Source: a virus
Length of the DNA: 55,143 nucleotides
Virus record (IMG/VR): IMGVR_UViG_3300033153_005039
Location: 1 to 55,143 of that record
Reading direction: 5' to 3' (one strand)
Shown: positions 6,958 through 15,155 of the stretch, piece by piece
How the letters are laid out: each line of letters opens with the position of its first letter
How positions within the stretch are numbered: the first letter of the stretch is position 1
Notes under the pieces: model-generated
Seen by the model: only the letters and a program-made list of their open reading frames with translations
Database searches by the model: none
Told to the model about the DNA's origin: nothing
Position numbers and translations under genes: made by a program

Positions 6958-7291
6958 ACAGGACTAGAGCGATTACAAGCGATGGAGGGCGATCTACGGG
7001 GAGCCTGAACAGGTGCATTTTTTTGGAAGCTATAAGATTGCGACATTCCCCAACGGAGCCAGGTTCAAGATGTATTGGGCATTGGGCACGTTTTGCCGTG
7101 GGCGAATTATGGGAGTGTTCCCTGATGGCAGGATTAATTATCAGCCATACGAGTATGGGTTTGATGATTTGGAACTATGCGATGCTTGCCTTGAGAAACT
7201 TAAAAAGTACGGCGACGACTTTTCGATACGCACTGTGGAGAAGATTTCTCAAGGAGCGGGAGGGGGAGTAGGATGCAGTGGTGGCATATAA
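6950..7291 (+). pseudogene. Small gene interrupted by an in-frame amber codon
   Basis: An ATG overlapping the previous gene opens MTEQD, then TAG at 6965-6967, then the frame continues for over 100 codons with SDYKRWRAIYGEPEQ and a globular domain containing a CDAC motif. The paralogue two genes on (7379) begins MTKSDWSHYR and shares the IYGEPE motif, so the part around the amber codon looks like real protein. Restart at GTG 7013 would give 92 residues without a good ribosome site. It is either a point-mutated gene or a leaky stop. Confidence 0.55.
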
Positions 7292-7386
7292 TCATAATCT
7301 GCCTGTTTTTCGGCATAGTGCTATATTATCTCTGTCGCGCCCACGAATACAACATCGGTGCAAGAGGATGGTGGACAGATGACTAA
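7273..7386 (+). CDS. Membrane miniprotein, 37 aa
   Basis: One transmembrane helix (IIIICLFFGIVLYYLC) after MQWWH, followed by a short soluble tail. GGAGGGGGAGTAGG precedes the ATG. It overlaps both neighbours by a few codons. Confidence 0.55.
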   Translation: MQWWHIIIICLFFGIVLYYLCRAHEYNIGARGWWTDD

Positions 7387-7654
7387 ATCAGATTGGTCCC
7401 ACTATCGGCTATGGCACGGGATTTACGGGGAGCCGGAACTAAGCGATGTCCCTGATATTTTCTGGCACATTCATTGGCGCGCGGGACTAGCCTTGTTAAT
7501 ACACGGAATAAACAAAAGTTATTATGTCGGTTCATATCCAGGTGAAGCAATATACATGGGCTTCGTCATTGATGATGGACCATTCGAGCCCTTGTGGAGA
7601 ATATTTGATATGACGGAGAACACAGTCACGTGGAGGGCAGCTAATGGACAATGA
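7379..7654 (+). CDS. Hypothetical protein, 91 aa
   Basis: Start set at the ATG that overlaps the miniprotein's end. It carries the HGIYGEPEL motif found also in the amber-interrupted gene upstream. Trp- and Tyr-rich, mixed alpha/beta. Function unknown. Confidence 0.7.
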   Translation: MTKSDWSHYRLWHGIYGEPELSDVPDIFWHIHWRAGLALLIHGINKSYYVGSYPGEAIYMGFVIDDGPFEPLWRIFDMTENTVTWRAANGQ

Positions 7655-7898
7655 ACCGATCCCCGACGATATCATGCACCTGATAGACGAGATCGGGCAC
7701 ACGTCGGAAGCCGTGGTCATCCTTGAGGCCGTGGTCGAGTATGCACTACTCGTTGATCTGGCCACTGATGAACTCAACTGGAAGCTGTTCAACATCATGA
7801 ACGAGATGGATGATCTCAGTCCGGGCTTACAGGACTGGCTCGATCAGCGGAAGGAATTACTGGACGATGGAGGACAGGATGAAACCGATACCGATTAA
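7644..7898 (+). CDS. Acidic hypothetical protein, 84 aa
   Basis: Overlaps the previous gene by 11 bases. Very acidic (about a quarter Asp/Glu) and helical. Small acidic phage proteins often mimic DNA or inhibit host factors; here that is only a possibility. Confidence 0.65.
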   Translation: MDNEPIPDDIMHLIDEIGHTSEAVVILEAVVEYALLVDLATDELNWKLFNIMNEMDDLSPGLQDWLDQRKELLDDGGQDETDTD

Positions 7899-8046
7899 CG
7901 TTGTGAACTGGGCAGACCTATTTGAACATCTACCTGAGATAACAGACGAGATGATTCATGACTGGGCTTTTTTCCGGGCATTCATGTGGCTGATAAGTGA
8001 AAAGGGACATTATTTAAAACCCGGAGAAAAGCCAGATTATCCATGA
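7879..8046 (+). CDS. Hypothetical protein, 55 aa
   Basis: ATG after GGAGGACAGG inside the previous gene's end. Aromatic-rich, including HDWAFFRAFMWLI, and ending with a proline-containing tail. No signature recognised. Confidence 0.6.
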   Translation: MKPIPINVVNWADLFEHLPEITDEMIHDWAFFRAFMWLISEKGHYLKPGEKPDYP

Positions 8047-8183
8047 CCTGTGACAACTGCAATGCGCCGATCAAACACAGTCAGGCTACCGGGCTGGGTG
8101 ACGGCTACTGGATGGTGTACGACAAGGAAACAGATAAGTGGCGACGGCTCTGCCAGGTCTGCTACGAGGAGCGTAAAGGATGA
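8043..8183 (+). CDS. Zinc-finger miniprotein, 46 aa
   Basis: CDNC and CQVC pairs about 30 residues apart enclose a beta-hairpin-like stretch (GYWMVYDKE). The start overlaps the previous stop. It resembles small treble-clef or zinc-ribbon phage proteins. Confidence 0.6.
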   Translation: MTCDNCNAPIKHSQATGLGDGYWMVYDKETDKWRRLCQVCYEERKG

Positions 8184-8263
8184 ACGAAGATATCAAGAAT
8201 CTACTAGCTGATTGCTTTGACGAAAACGGCAAATTGAAACCTGATAGGGAGCGTGAGGCGTGA
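8180..8263 (+). CDS. Tiny ORF, 27 aa
   Basis: Coupled by ATGA to the zinc-finger gene and by TGATG to the next one; codon use fits its neighbours. Its main role may be to keep ribosomes moving through the operon. Confidence 0.4.
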   Translation: MNEDIKNLLADCFDENGKLKPDREREA

Positions 8264-8589
8264 TGGAAGAACAGATTGACTCCAATAAGGGTGTTCACTT
8301 ATTCAAAAAACAACGAGAAGTCATCTGGTGTATCGATCTTGCGGCGCGACTGTCGGCGCATTTACCTGAGCACTATTCAGTAGCGGTCGAGATGGAAAAC
8401 GATGACGGCGTAAACGTTTGGATGATTCACATTCATTTTAGCCCACCAGAAGTCGGCGGTCGGTACGAGCTCAGGGTATTGGATTTCTATGCCGGACGCG
8501 ATGAAGCGGATATTGTCGAGGCAGTTACACAGGAAATTGATAAGTTCAAATCCCTGATGACCCAATACGGAAAGGAGCGTAAGATATGA
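8263..8589 (+). CDS. Hypothetical protein, 108 aa
   Basis: Starts at the ATG overlapping the preceding stop, with GGGAGCGTGAGGC upstream. Predicted alpha/beta with a central MENDDGVNVWMIHIHF strand and a helical end. No known domain. Confidence 0.7.
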   Translation: MEEQIDSNKGVHLFKKQREVIWCIDLAARLSAHLPEHYSVAVEMENDDGVNVWMIHIHFSPPEVGGRYELRVLDFYAGRDEADIVEAVTQEIDKFKSLMTQYGKERKI

Positions 8590-8792
8590 CTGACAAAGAA
8601 GCGAGAGGCAAGAAGGCGAGAGAAATTCTAGTAGCGCATCTAAGGAAAATCGCTGACGGAATCGAGAGCGAAAGCATGGAGCTAGAAGCATGGGCAATCA
8701 GCGATGATTGCATTTTCAATACGCCGATGCTGGGAATGCCTACGCCGACTGATAGACGAAAGCTGGAAATCACAGTATCTGTGAAATATTAA
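8586..8792 (+). CDS. Hypothetical protein, 68 aa
   Basis: Ribosome site AAGGAGCGT, a leader used many times in this genome. The N-terminal helix is basic (EARGKKAREILVAHLRKIAD). The C-terminal part forms two strands (RRKLEITVSVKY). Function unknown. Confidence 0.7.
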   Translation: MTDKEARGKKAREILVAHLRKIADGIESESMELEAWAISDDCIFNTPMLGMPTPTDRRKLEITVSVKY

Positions 8793-8807
8793 CGCAGCGA
8801 ATTTCCG

Positions 8808-8816
8808 TGCTATAAT
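8808..8816 (+). promoter_or_regulatory. Extended -10 promoter (TGCTATAAT), probably leaderless
   Basis: TG-C-TATAAT ends six bases before the terminase ATG. The predicted transcription start falls on or beside the start codon, and no ribosome site is present. Confidence 0.6.
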
Positions 8817-8822
8817 TAATCC

Positions 8823-10220
8823 ATGACCGCCATCCAACAGGCACAAGATCACTACGGGCTAATCGAACCGTGGCGTCTCGCGATCTGGAATACTATCGGA
8901 TTCAAGATGCATCCGGGGCAGGCTCGCGGACTGAAATCATTCCTTGAGCATGACTTCACCTGGATTTGCGCCGGCGGTCGTGGCGGAAAGTCATCACTCA
9001 TCGCGGCAATTATATACTCTGAATTCGTTCGCACACCCGACACTGTAGCAGAGGGTGAACGCTGGCCCAAACAAATCCTCATCCTTGCACCCCAGTACAA
9101 GCAGGCGCGAATCATCTTCGGGATGGTCTACCGCCTCGTAAAGAAATTCGGCATCCCCTTGAAAACGGATCGATTCAGTGAGCAGGCGATGGAACTCGAA
9201 TCAACATGGGGCGCACTCCTGATGTGCATGACCGGACGTAACAAGGATGCATGGGCTGGATTCAACTGGGATTTTGTCGTTGTCGATGAGGCTCCGATAT
9301 TCCGCGATGGGAAAGCTTTCGAAGAGATAATATTCCCGACGCTGTTAGATGAGCAGGGTAAATTCCTCGCAATCGGCACACCGGATTACCCCGGTTCGTT
9401 CTCCCATACCTGGATGCTGGACGGGCTCGATCCCGCCGTGGAGGACTGGGGCTTTGCTCACTGGACAACAATTGATAATTGGTTCATACCCCATGCAGAG
9501 GAGTGGATCGATAAGCGACGGCGCACGACCCCCGATGATATTATTCGACGGCGTTACTTTGCCGAATACGTGAGCCGTTCCGGTCTGGTCTATCCTGAGT
9601 ACCTGCAATGCGTCCACGACTTCACAGCCCCCACCAGTGGACGTTATAACCGCGCCATTGACTTCGGGTTCATTAATCCGTTCGCGTGCCTTGTCGTGCC
9701 CCGTGTGAGCGATGAGTTCTACGTCGTGGATGAAATATTTGAAACGCAGATGAATAAGAGCGAACTCGCGCCGATGCTTAGAGCCCAGGATCATGAGCAC
9801 CCGTTTAAGAGGTCCAGCTTCAATGTGTGCGACCCTGCCGATCCCGAAGGAATTGATTACTTCGGCAAATGGATAGACCCCAAGGGAGGCCGTATCAAGG
9901 GCGTGTGGGTCCGTGATTATTCCAAGGGCGGTATCATGGACCGGATAGATTTCGTGCGCCGTATGATGACCTCAGGGCTCGTACACATACACCCACGGTG
10001 CAGAGAGCTTGTACGTGAGTACTCAGTTTATGCATACCCTGAAAAGAAGGTCGCTAAGAATATTTCAGAGAAGCCGGTCGATTCCGATAACCACGGCATC
10101 AAGGGATTCGAGTATTTGACAGAGTATTTATTTAGTGGTACATTCGATTTGAATATGGATTCGATTCAAGCTGGCGGGAAACGTAAGAGTGCGCGGATAT
10201 TAAAGGGTTATAATGGCTAA
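8823..10220 (+). CDS. terL: Terminase large subunit
   Basis: DNA-packaging motor. The ATPase has a Walker A at residues 51-58 (GGRGGKSS) and a Walker B at 151-158 (FVVVDEAP), with the coupling segment near 185. The RNase H-like nuclease begins around AIDFGF at 278-283, whose Asp is a likely metal ligand. Length (465 residues) is normal and the sequence has the style of Mu gp28-type terminases. It overlaps the portal gene by eight bases. The mRNA seems leaderless, with a dedicated extended -10 promoter that probably starts the late operon. Confidence 0.95.
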   Translation: MTAIQQAQDHYGLIEPWRLAIWNTIGFKMHPGQARGLKSFLEHDFTWICAGGRGGKSSLIAAIIYSEFVRTPDTVAEGERWPKQILILAPQYKQARIIFGMVYRLVKKFGIPLKTDRFSEQAMELESTWGALLMCMTGRNKDAWAGFNWDFVVVDEAPIFRDGKAFEEIIFPTLLDEQGKFLAIGTPDYPGSFSHTWMLDGLDPAVEDWGFAHWTTIDNWFIPHAEEWIDKRRRTTPDDIIRRRYFAEYVSRSGLVYPEYLQCVHDFTAPTSGRYNRAIDFGFINPFACLVVPRVSDEFYVVDEIFETQMNKSELAPMLRAQDHEHPFKRSSFNVCDPADPEGIDYFGKWIDPKGGRIKGVWVRDYSKGGIMDRIDFVRRMMTSGLVHIHPRCRELVREYSVYAYPEKKVAKNISEKPVDSDNHGIKGFEYLTEYLFSGTFDLNMDSIQAGGKRKSARILKGYNG

Positions 10221-12528
10221 AGCCAAGTCTGAAAAAAAGAAATCGATGCCCTCCCTTGAAGCCGCAAAGCTACTCGCGGCACAGCCCCCGAAATCTTTAA
10301 AAAGGCAGATCAGGAACCTGCTCGGAGTACTATCATCGCCTGAGAAAGCGCACGATGTCTGGGCAGCCCTGCTTTCATACCTTCCCAATCCTGATAAAAT
10401 CCTTGAAACTGCTGGAGCGGATGAAAACGTTCGCTTCTATGACAGCATGGTCGATAGTGACAGCCATCTTGCCGGGTTAATCAACACCCGCATGGATGCC
10501 GTCACTGGTTTGGACTGGGAGATCATACCCGCCAGTGAAGAGGACAAGGATGTCGAGATTGCCGATTTTGTCCGGGATCAGTTCCTGAACATCTTTGAAT
10601 TCGAGAACGATCTCGAAGAACTCATGGGCGCGGTCCGTACCGGGTACTCGGTATCTGAAATCGTATGGGAGCGGCAGGACTCAAAGATCGGCGTCGTTGC
10701 TTTATTATCACGCAGACCTGAAAGATTCAGGTTCGATAACGATTACCAGCTTAGATTAAGGACGAAAGACAACTGGCATATCGGCGAACCAGTCCCGCCG
10801 AATAAATTTATTGTTCACAGAAACAGGATGCGCTACGAAGGCCCGTATGGTGTCAGTGCGTGTCGTGCCGCTTACTGGGCATGGCGATTCAAACATGAGG
10901 GCTTCCAGTGGTGGATCGTGGCTGCTGAAAGGAACGCGGTGCCTACACCTGTCGGGGCGTATCCTGCAGGATGGGATGCGGACCAGCAAAACGATTTCAT
11001 GAACCGGCTCGTGGGTTTCCAGAACGATAACGCGATCATTTACGAGATTGGCGCGGAAATAAACATGATCGCGACGAAAACGGACCCGCAACTGAATGAA
11101 AAACTACGAGATGCCTGCAATGAAGAAATGGCATGGGCTATCATCGGTTCGACTCATGCGACGGGCACCGGGGCAAAAGGCGGCGGATCATACGCGCTTG
11201 CCCGTGAGCATGGCACTGTCCGCCAGGATATTCTGGAACGCGACTCGAAGCGTTTGATGTCCACGATCAACAACCAACTCGTAACGCCGCTGGTCCTATT
11301 TAATTACTTCGAGCCCGAGAATGGCTATCCACGGTTCAGATTGATGTGCGAACCCCCGGCTGATCGTAAATTAGAGACTGAAATCACTGAGAAAGCGGTC
11401 AAGATGGGCATCGAAGTGGATGAGCGTATTGCTACAGAGAAGATGGGAATCAAGGTTGCAGAGGATGGCGCGAAAGCAATTGAGGGTCCTACTACCGGAT
11501 TTGGTAATGATGAATTTCCAGCAGGCGAACTCAGCGAAAAGAAATCTTATCCCGTCACTATCGAACTAGCGTCGGCGGCGGAGAAGGAAGGGAATCGAAA
11601 CGTCAAGATAATGGACAAGCTGGGCGATGCGGCAGTTGAATACGGCACACCTGCGATGGAGAAGACGGCGGATCAGTTCAAGGACTGGCTCAAAACGCAG
11701 GCAACGCTCGAATCCGCCCTGGGCAATCTGAACTATTTCAGTTTCAGCCCGGACCCACTAGCAAGTAATCTCACCGATATTAATTTCTGGAACCTGCTCT
11801 GGGGCTATCATGAAGTGTTCCGGGATAAGCGGATAACAAAGAATCTGTCACGGCAGACCAAGAACATATTCGGCCTGAAACGTACCGTTGAACTGCCAAT
11901 ACAGCTACAATCGGCGCAATATAAGCCGTTACGACCCGATGAGGCCATTAAATTATTCGAGAAACGGAAAGTGCTGGACAGGGAGCAGTTCGATCTATTA
12001 CTGGACTATGCACGACAGGAATCATTCACTGCGGCAGGGATCACCCTTGACACGCTCGATAAAAAACTTAAACCTGCAATGATCGAGGCGTTGAGTGAGG
12101 GACAAACCCTGTCGCAATTTACAAAGGCGGTCGATGATATTCTGGTCACACCGGGACATATCGAGGTCGTATACCGCACAAACATGATCGCAGCGTACAA
12201 TCAGGGGCATACTGACGCTTATTTCGACCCGTTAGTGGCCGATTCGATCCCCGCGATACAATTCATTGCCGTGATCGATGACAGGACCACGGATATTTGC
12301 GAGAGCCTTGACGGTCAGATATTCTTGAAGGGTGATGCTCTCGGAGCACAGCTTACGCCTCCGCTTCATTATCAGTGCAGGTCAACGACGGTCCCGGTGT
12401 TCAGTGATGAGTTCGCTAAGGTATCCGGTGACAAGGTGTTCGACCCGTCCGTGATGAGCCGATGGCCTGAGAAAGCACAGCCATTACCGGGATTCGGGTA
12501 TTTCAGACCCGTCGTGAACAAAGTTTAA
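10213..12528 (+). CDS. Portal protein (DUF935/Mu gp29-like) fused to MuF head morphogenesis domain
   Basis: Residues 1-430 match the Mu gp29/DUF935 portal family in style: YDSMVDSDSHLAGLINTR, then GLDWEI and the DxQxNEKL region. The last 200 residues carry the MuF hallmark: VYRTNMIAAYNQG, then DDRTTDIC and PPLHYQCRST. Separate genes in Mu (29 and 30) are one 771-residue polypeptide here. The portal forms the dodecameric DNA channel; MuF domains are minor internal head proteins. It is translated in coupling with the terminase. Confidence 0.92.
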   Translation: MAKAKSEKKKSMPSLEAAKLLAAQPPKSLKRQIRNLLGVLSSPEKAHDVWAALLSYLPNPDKILETAGADENVRFYDSMVDSDSHLAGLINTRMDAVTGLDWEIIPASEEDKDVEIADFVRDQFLNIFEFENDLEELMGAVRTGYSVSEIVWERQDSKIGVVALLSRRPERFRFDNDYQLRLRTKDNWHIGEPVPPNKFIVHRNRMRYEGPYGVSACRAAYWAWRFKHEGFQWWIVAAERNAVPTPVGAYPAGWDADQQNDFMNRLVGFQNDNAIIYEIGAEINMIATKTDPQLNEKLRDACNEEMAWAIIGSTHATGTGAKGGGSYALAREHGTVRQDILERDSKRLMSTINNQLVTPLVLFNYFEPENGYPRFRLMCEPPADRKLETEITEKAVKMGIEVDERIATEKMGIKVAEDGAKAIEGPTTGFGNDEFPAGELSEKKSYPVTIELASAAEKEGNRNVKIMDKLGDAAVEYGTPAMEKTADQFKDWLKTQATLESALGNLNYFSFSPDPLASNLTDINFWNLLWGYHEVFRDKRITKNLSRQTKNIFGLKRTVELPIQLQSAQYKPLRPDEAIKLFEKRKVLDREQFDLLLDYARQESFTAAGITLDTLDKKLKPAMIEALSEGQTLSQFTKAVDDILVTPGHIEVVYRTNMIAAYNQGHTDAYFDPLVADSIPAIQFIAVIDDRTTDICESLDGQIFLKGDALGAQLTPPLHYQCRSTTVPVFSDEFAKVSGDKVFDPSVMSRWPEKAQPLPGFGYFRPVVNKV

Positions 12529-12540
12529 GGAGCGTACAGA

Positions 12541-12840
12541 ATGACACACGTAGAAACACATGAATTTCTAAGCCAAACAAAGGATGAGCGAATTGCAGCG
12601 CTTGAGCAATTGCTTGTCAAAGAGCGGGCGATATCTGAATCCCTCAGGAAGCCATACGTCCCAAAATGGACGACAATCGAGCTAAGTGGTGGCAGCGCAT
12701 ATCAGTACATGATCGATGACCACTGCATCCGACTCAAGGGCAACTGGATTAATCCTGCGATGTGTACTTGGCTTGGCCAGAATGGAACTCGCCTAATTGA
12801 AGAGCATTGCGCACAGCTTGATAAGGAGCGTACAGAATGA
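12541..12840 (+). CDS. Hypothetical protein, 99 aa
   Basis: Leader AAGGAGCGTACAGA is identical to that of the next gene. N-terminal coiled coil (TKDERIAALEQLLVKE), then a beta-rich half with a WTTIELSGGS strand. Located between portal and protease genes; possibly a minor head protein or regulator. Not recognised. Confidence 0.7.
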   Translation: MTHVETHEFLSQTKDERIAALEQLLVKERAISESLRKPYVPKWTTIELSGGSAYQYMIDDHCIRLKGNWINPAMCTWLGQNGTRLIEEHCAQLDKERTE

Positions 12841-13136
12841 ACGATGAAGCACGTGCGGAAGAAGCAGTGCGTTTTGCAAAAGACAGTTCGCCGCATCTTG
12901 AATCGCTAAAAGAGCTTGCAGAAAAGGTCGGAGCCAGTATTGATACTCGCTCCAATCCAGTAACGAAGAAGCGGTACATTTTGATTAGCGGTGATGGAAT
13001 CCCCTTCCTCGACGGCATCAGAATCGAGTTCACCTATGAAGCGTATCGTCTGATAAATGCCGCGCTTCAAGGTCAGGCATGGTATAACGAATTGACCGAA
13101 AAGATTCATACAGGATGCCAATTGAATAAAGTTTAA
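12837..13136 (+). CDS. Hypothetical protein, 99 aa
   Basis: Overlaps the preceding gene and repeats its 14-base leader. The sequence has an N-terminal helix pair and a beta hairpin (KKRYILISGDG). No known family. Its position in the head gene cluster does not by itself prove a structural role. Confidence 0.7.
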   Translation: MNDEARAEEAVRFAKDSSPHLESLKELAEKVGASIDTRSNPVTKKRYILISGDGIPFLDGIRIEFTYEAYRLINAALQGQAWYNELTEKIHTGCQLNKV

Positions 13137-13309
13137 TGAGCAATGAAGATTACAGAAAATTACAGCAGGCCCATGAAAAAATACTTATTGAAAACATGGA
13201 TGCACTTGACAACCTCAATGTAAAGGTTGTATCTTCAAAGATAGAGCTGAGTGAGAAGTACGGCTGGCGATACGTTATCATTCTCCAGTCGGACGATTCT
13301 AAAAACTGA
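13136..13309 (+). CDS. Hypothetical protein, 57 aa
   Basis: ATG overlaps the previous stop (TAATG). Helical N-terminus, then strands VKVVSSKIEL and WRYVIILQ. This repeats the alpha/beta layout and the K(R/W)RYxxI pattern of the preceding gene, so it may be a shortened relative. Confidence 0.6.
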   Translation: MSNEDYRKLQQAHEKILIENMDALDNLNVKVVSSKIELSEKYGWRYVIILQSDDSKN

Positions 13310-13352
13310 TTCATGCCCGGTCCATTGCGGACGGCGCGAAAAGTCCCACGTG

Positions 13353-13374
13353 GCACTCTAACGAGTGTCTTTTT
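13353..13374 (+). terminator. Weak intrinsic terminator
   Basis: GCACTC/GAGTGT stem (5 GC/AT pairs plus a G-U) with a TAAC tetraloop, followed by CTTTTT. It lies just before the protease gene and may limit readthrough from the small genes or be partial. Confidence 0.5.
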
Positions 13375-13391
13375 GCATTAGGGAGAAAAAT

Positions 13392-14699
13392 ATGGCTGAA
13401 CACTGGATGGAAATACTACGACCCGGTGAATGGAATGGATACGATTTCACCGCCACTTATATCCGTGATCTGCAAGCCAGTTATGATCCTGCCGAAATTG
13501 AAGCTCCCATCGTTGTCGGACACCCGGACCCTTTCGGCGGCGAGCGACCCGCTTATGGATGGGTGCAGAAACTTGAAATCAGGAAGCAGGCCGGGGCTGA
13601 AACCGACGATGATATCAGTCTTTGGGCACTTACCGACCTCGGTGAAGAAGCAGAGGGCATGATCCGGGAGCGCAAGTTCCCAAAGCGATCCGTCGGCGTC
13701 CTGGACCGAAAAGGAATCCCATATTTAAGGCATGTCGCGTTACTCGGAGCATCGAACCCCGCAGTGTCGAGTCTCGAAAAAGTCGAGTTAAAGGATTCAT
13801 TCACAGCCGATGACGGGATACTGGTCACGCTTGCATTCAGCGACAAAATGATCGAGCTGATATGGGAAAGTAAGGACAAGGAATACTGGTACAGGCGCAG
13901 GCCACCGACCAGATTTGAAAAAGAATCCTTCCGTAGCGTTGATATCAAGGGCATCAAGGGTGTCAGGGCCGTGATGGGAAAATTAAAGAGTCAATATGTA
14001 CCGGAGGGCGGCAAAGCCGGATCGATGGTCATTCAGGCTCTCCGTTTTGATAAAAAGGAGTTCGACCTCGCCAAAGCTAAGGCGTGGGTCACATCTCACA
14101 AAAAGGAGTTATCTAACATGAGTGAAACAATCACTCTCGATTCGCAAGAAGAGCTAATCCAGCTCAAGGCGGAAAACGTGAAGCTTGCAGCTCGGAATAC
14201 TAAGGCTGAAGAAGAAGCCAAAGAGCTGAAAGAAAAAGCGAAAGCAGCCGAGGCCGAACTTGAGATCATTCATCTGGCAAAACTTGAAGGCGAATATGAG
14301 CACGAACTCAACGCCCTGATCGAAGACGGCAACGGTGTCCCGGCGTATATCGAAGCCGGAGTCCATAAAGCACTTGTCGCTGTCGATGGGATCGAGGTCG
14401 AGCTCAAGGACGGCAAGAAGGAAAAGGCCAGTACTATCTTCCTCAACGTTCTGAAAGCGATGCCGAAGGTCATTGAGACGAGCGAGATCAGCAAGACCAC
14501 CACGGATGTCACGCTCTCGGACGCTATCCCCAAGGATAAGAAATTCGGCAATGCAATGGCCGGATACGAGGCCGACGGCAAGAAGGTAGTCAATCTGAAT
14601 GCTGTCGAATTGGCGAACAAGATCGAGAAGGAAGAAGGACTGTCGCCAAAGGACGCGGCTGCAAGGGCACTGACTCTCATTTCACAGGGAGGTAACTAA
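13392..14699 (+). CDS. Prohead protease (Mu protein I-like) with C-terminal scaffold
   Basis: Residues 1-150 have the Mu I-type protease pattern APIVVGHP...PAYGWVQKLEIR, then ERKFPKRSVGVL and HVALLGASNP. Residues 165-240 form an extra basic domain (YWYRRRPPTRFEKESFRS, then GIKGVRAVMGKL) seen in some phage proteases. Residues from 243 are a coiled-coil scaffold that the protease would remove during head maturation. Start chosen at the ATG after GGGAGAAAAAT rather than an earlier in-frame codon without a ribosome site. The scaffold also has its own internal start. Confidence 0.88.
   Translation: MAEHWMEILRPGEWNGYDFTATYIRDLQASYDPAEIEAPIVVGHPDPFGGERPAYGWVQKLEIRKQAGAETDDDISLWALTDLGEEAEGMIRERKFPKRSVGVLDRKGIPYLRHVALLGASNPAVSSLEKVELKDSFTADDGILVTLAFSDKMIELIWESKDKEYWYRRRPPTRFEKESFRSVDIKGIKGVRAVMGKLKSQYVPEGGKAGSMVIQALRFDKKEFDLAKAKAWVTSHKKELSNMSETITLDSQEELIQLKAENVKLAARNTKAEEEAKELKEKAKAAEAELEIIHLAKLEGEYEHELNALIEDGNGVPAYIEAGVHKALVAVDGIEVELKDGKKEKASTIFLNVLKAMPKVIETSEISKTTTDVTLSDAIPKDKKFGNAMAGYEADGKKVVNLNAVELANKIEKEEGLSPKDAAARALTLISQGGN
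14118..14699 (+). CDS. Nested scaffolding protein, 193 aa (internal start in protease gene)
   Basis: AAGGAG lies nine bases before an in-frame ATG at codon 243 of the protease gene, giving MSETITLDSQEEL and a Lys/Glu/Ala coiled coil of about 60 residues. The layout repeats lambda C/Nu3 and Mu I/Z, where a shorter scaffold is made in excess from inside the protease gene. The product would line the prohead interior and share its C-terminus with the protease. Confidence 0.8.
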   Translation: MSETITLDSQEELIQLKAENVKLAARNTKAEEEAKELKEKAKAAEAELEIIHLAKLEGEYEHELNALIEDGNGVPAYIEAGVHKALVAVDGIEVELKDGKKEKASTIFLNVLKAMPKVIETSEISKTTTDVTLSDAIPKDKKFGNAMAGYEADGKKVVNLNAVELANKIEKEEGLSPKDAAARALTLISQGGN

Positions 14700-14701
14700 C
14701 A

Positions 14702-15142
14702 ATGGTCGATTACGAAAGCGACTACATGCGTGACAGAGGTCACAAATGCAAGAAATCCGGGCAGGGTATGGGGAAGGAATTTGTCGCGGGTGAAGCGATC
14801 ACCCAGGGCACGTTCGTTCAGTTTTCCGGTGCCGACGATATCACTGTCGTAACCGGAGGCGCAGCCGGACCAATTATCGGAATCGCAATGGATACGGTAA
14901 ATACTGGCGATACCATTGAAGTCCAGATGGATGGATTCCACTGGATCATCGTAGGAACCGCAGCCGATCTCGTACCCGGTGACTGGGTTATGTCCGATGC
15001 GAGTGGTATGGCAGTTGAGTACATATGTCCGGCTGCCGGTAATGAGACCACGCTTGGCGGATACATCCTCTCGACACCAACTGACGATGAAGATTGTGTC
15101 TGCATGAAAATCCAACTTGACCGGATATGTTCGGTTGCATAA
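14702..15142 (+). CDS. Capsid decoration protein A (DUF2190-like), 146 aa
   Basis: Small beta-rich protein with the DUF2190-type pattern GEAITQGTFVQFSG, then IIGIAMDTV and GDTIEVQMDG. It lies directly before the major capsid gene, the usual place of head-stabilising proteins. A tandem paralogue follows. Six cysteines, including CVC near the end and CKK near the start, are conserved in both copies, so disulfide or metal stabilisation of the shell is possible. Confidence 0.82.
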   Translation: MVDYESDYMRDRGHKCKKSGQGMGKEFVAGEAITQGTFVQFSGADDITVVTGGAAGPIIGIAMDTVNTGDTIEVQMDGFHWIIVGTAADLVPGDWVMSDASGMAVEYICPAAGNETTLGGYILSTPTDDEDCVCMKIQLDRICSVA

Positions 15143-15155
15143 GGAGGACCATTAA

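Noticed and set aside
6965-6967. Genome-wide recoding of TAG as an amino acid
   Set aside because: TAG ends several clearly normal genes (small terminase at 4756, HhH head protein at 17235, chaperone G at 21652, the 99-aa gene at 50323), so the amber codon at 6965 is a local feature.
10208-10213. TATAAT just before the portal start as a promoter
   Set aside because: Lacks the TG extension and a -35; it lies in codons for the terminase end, where the coupled translation already explains expression.
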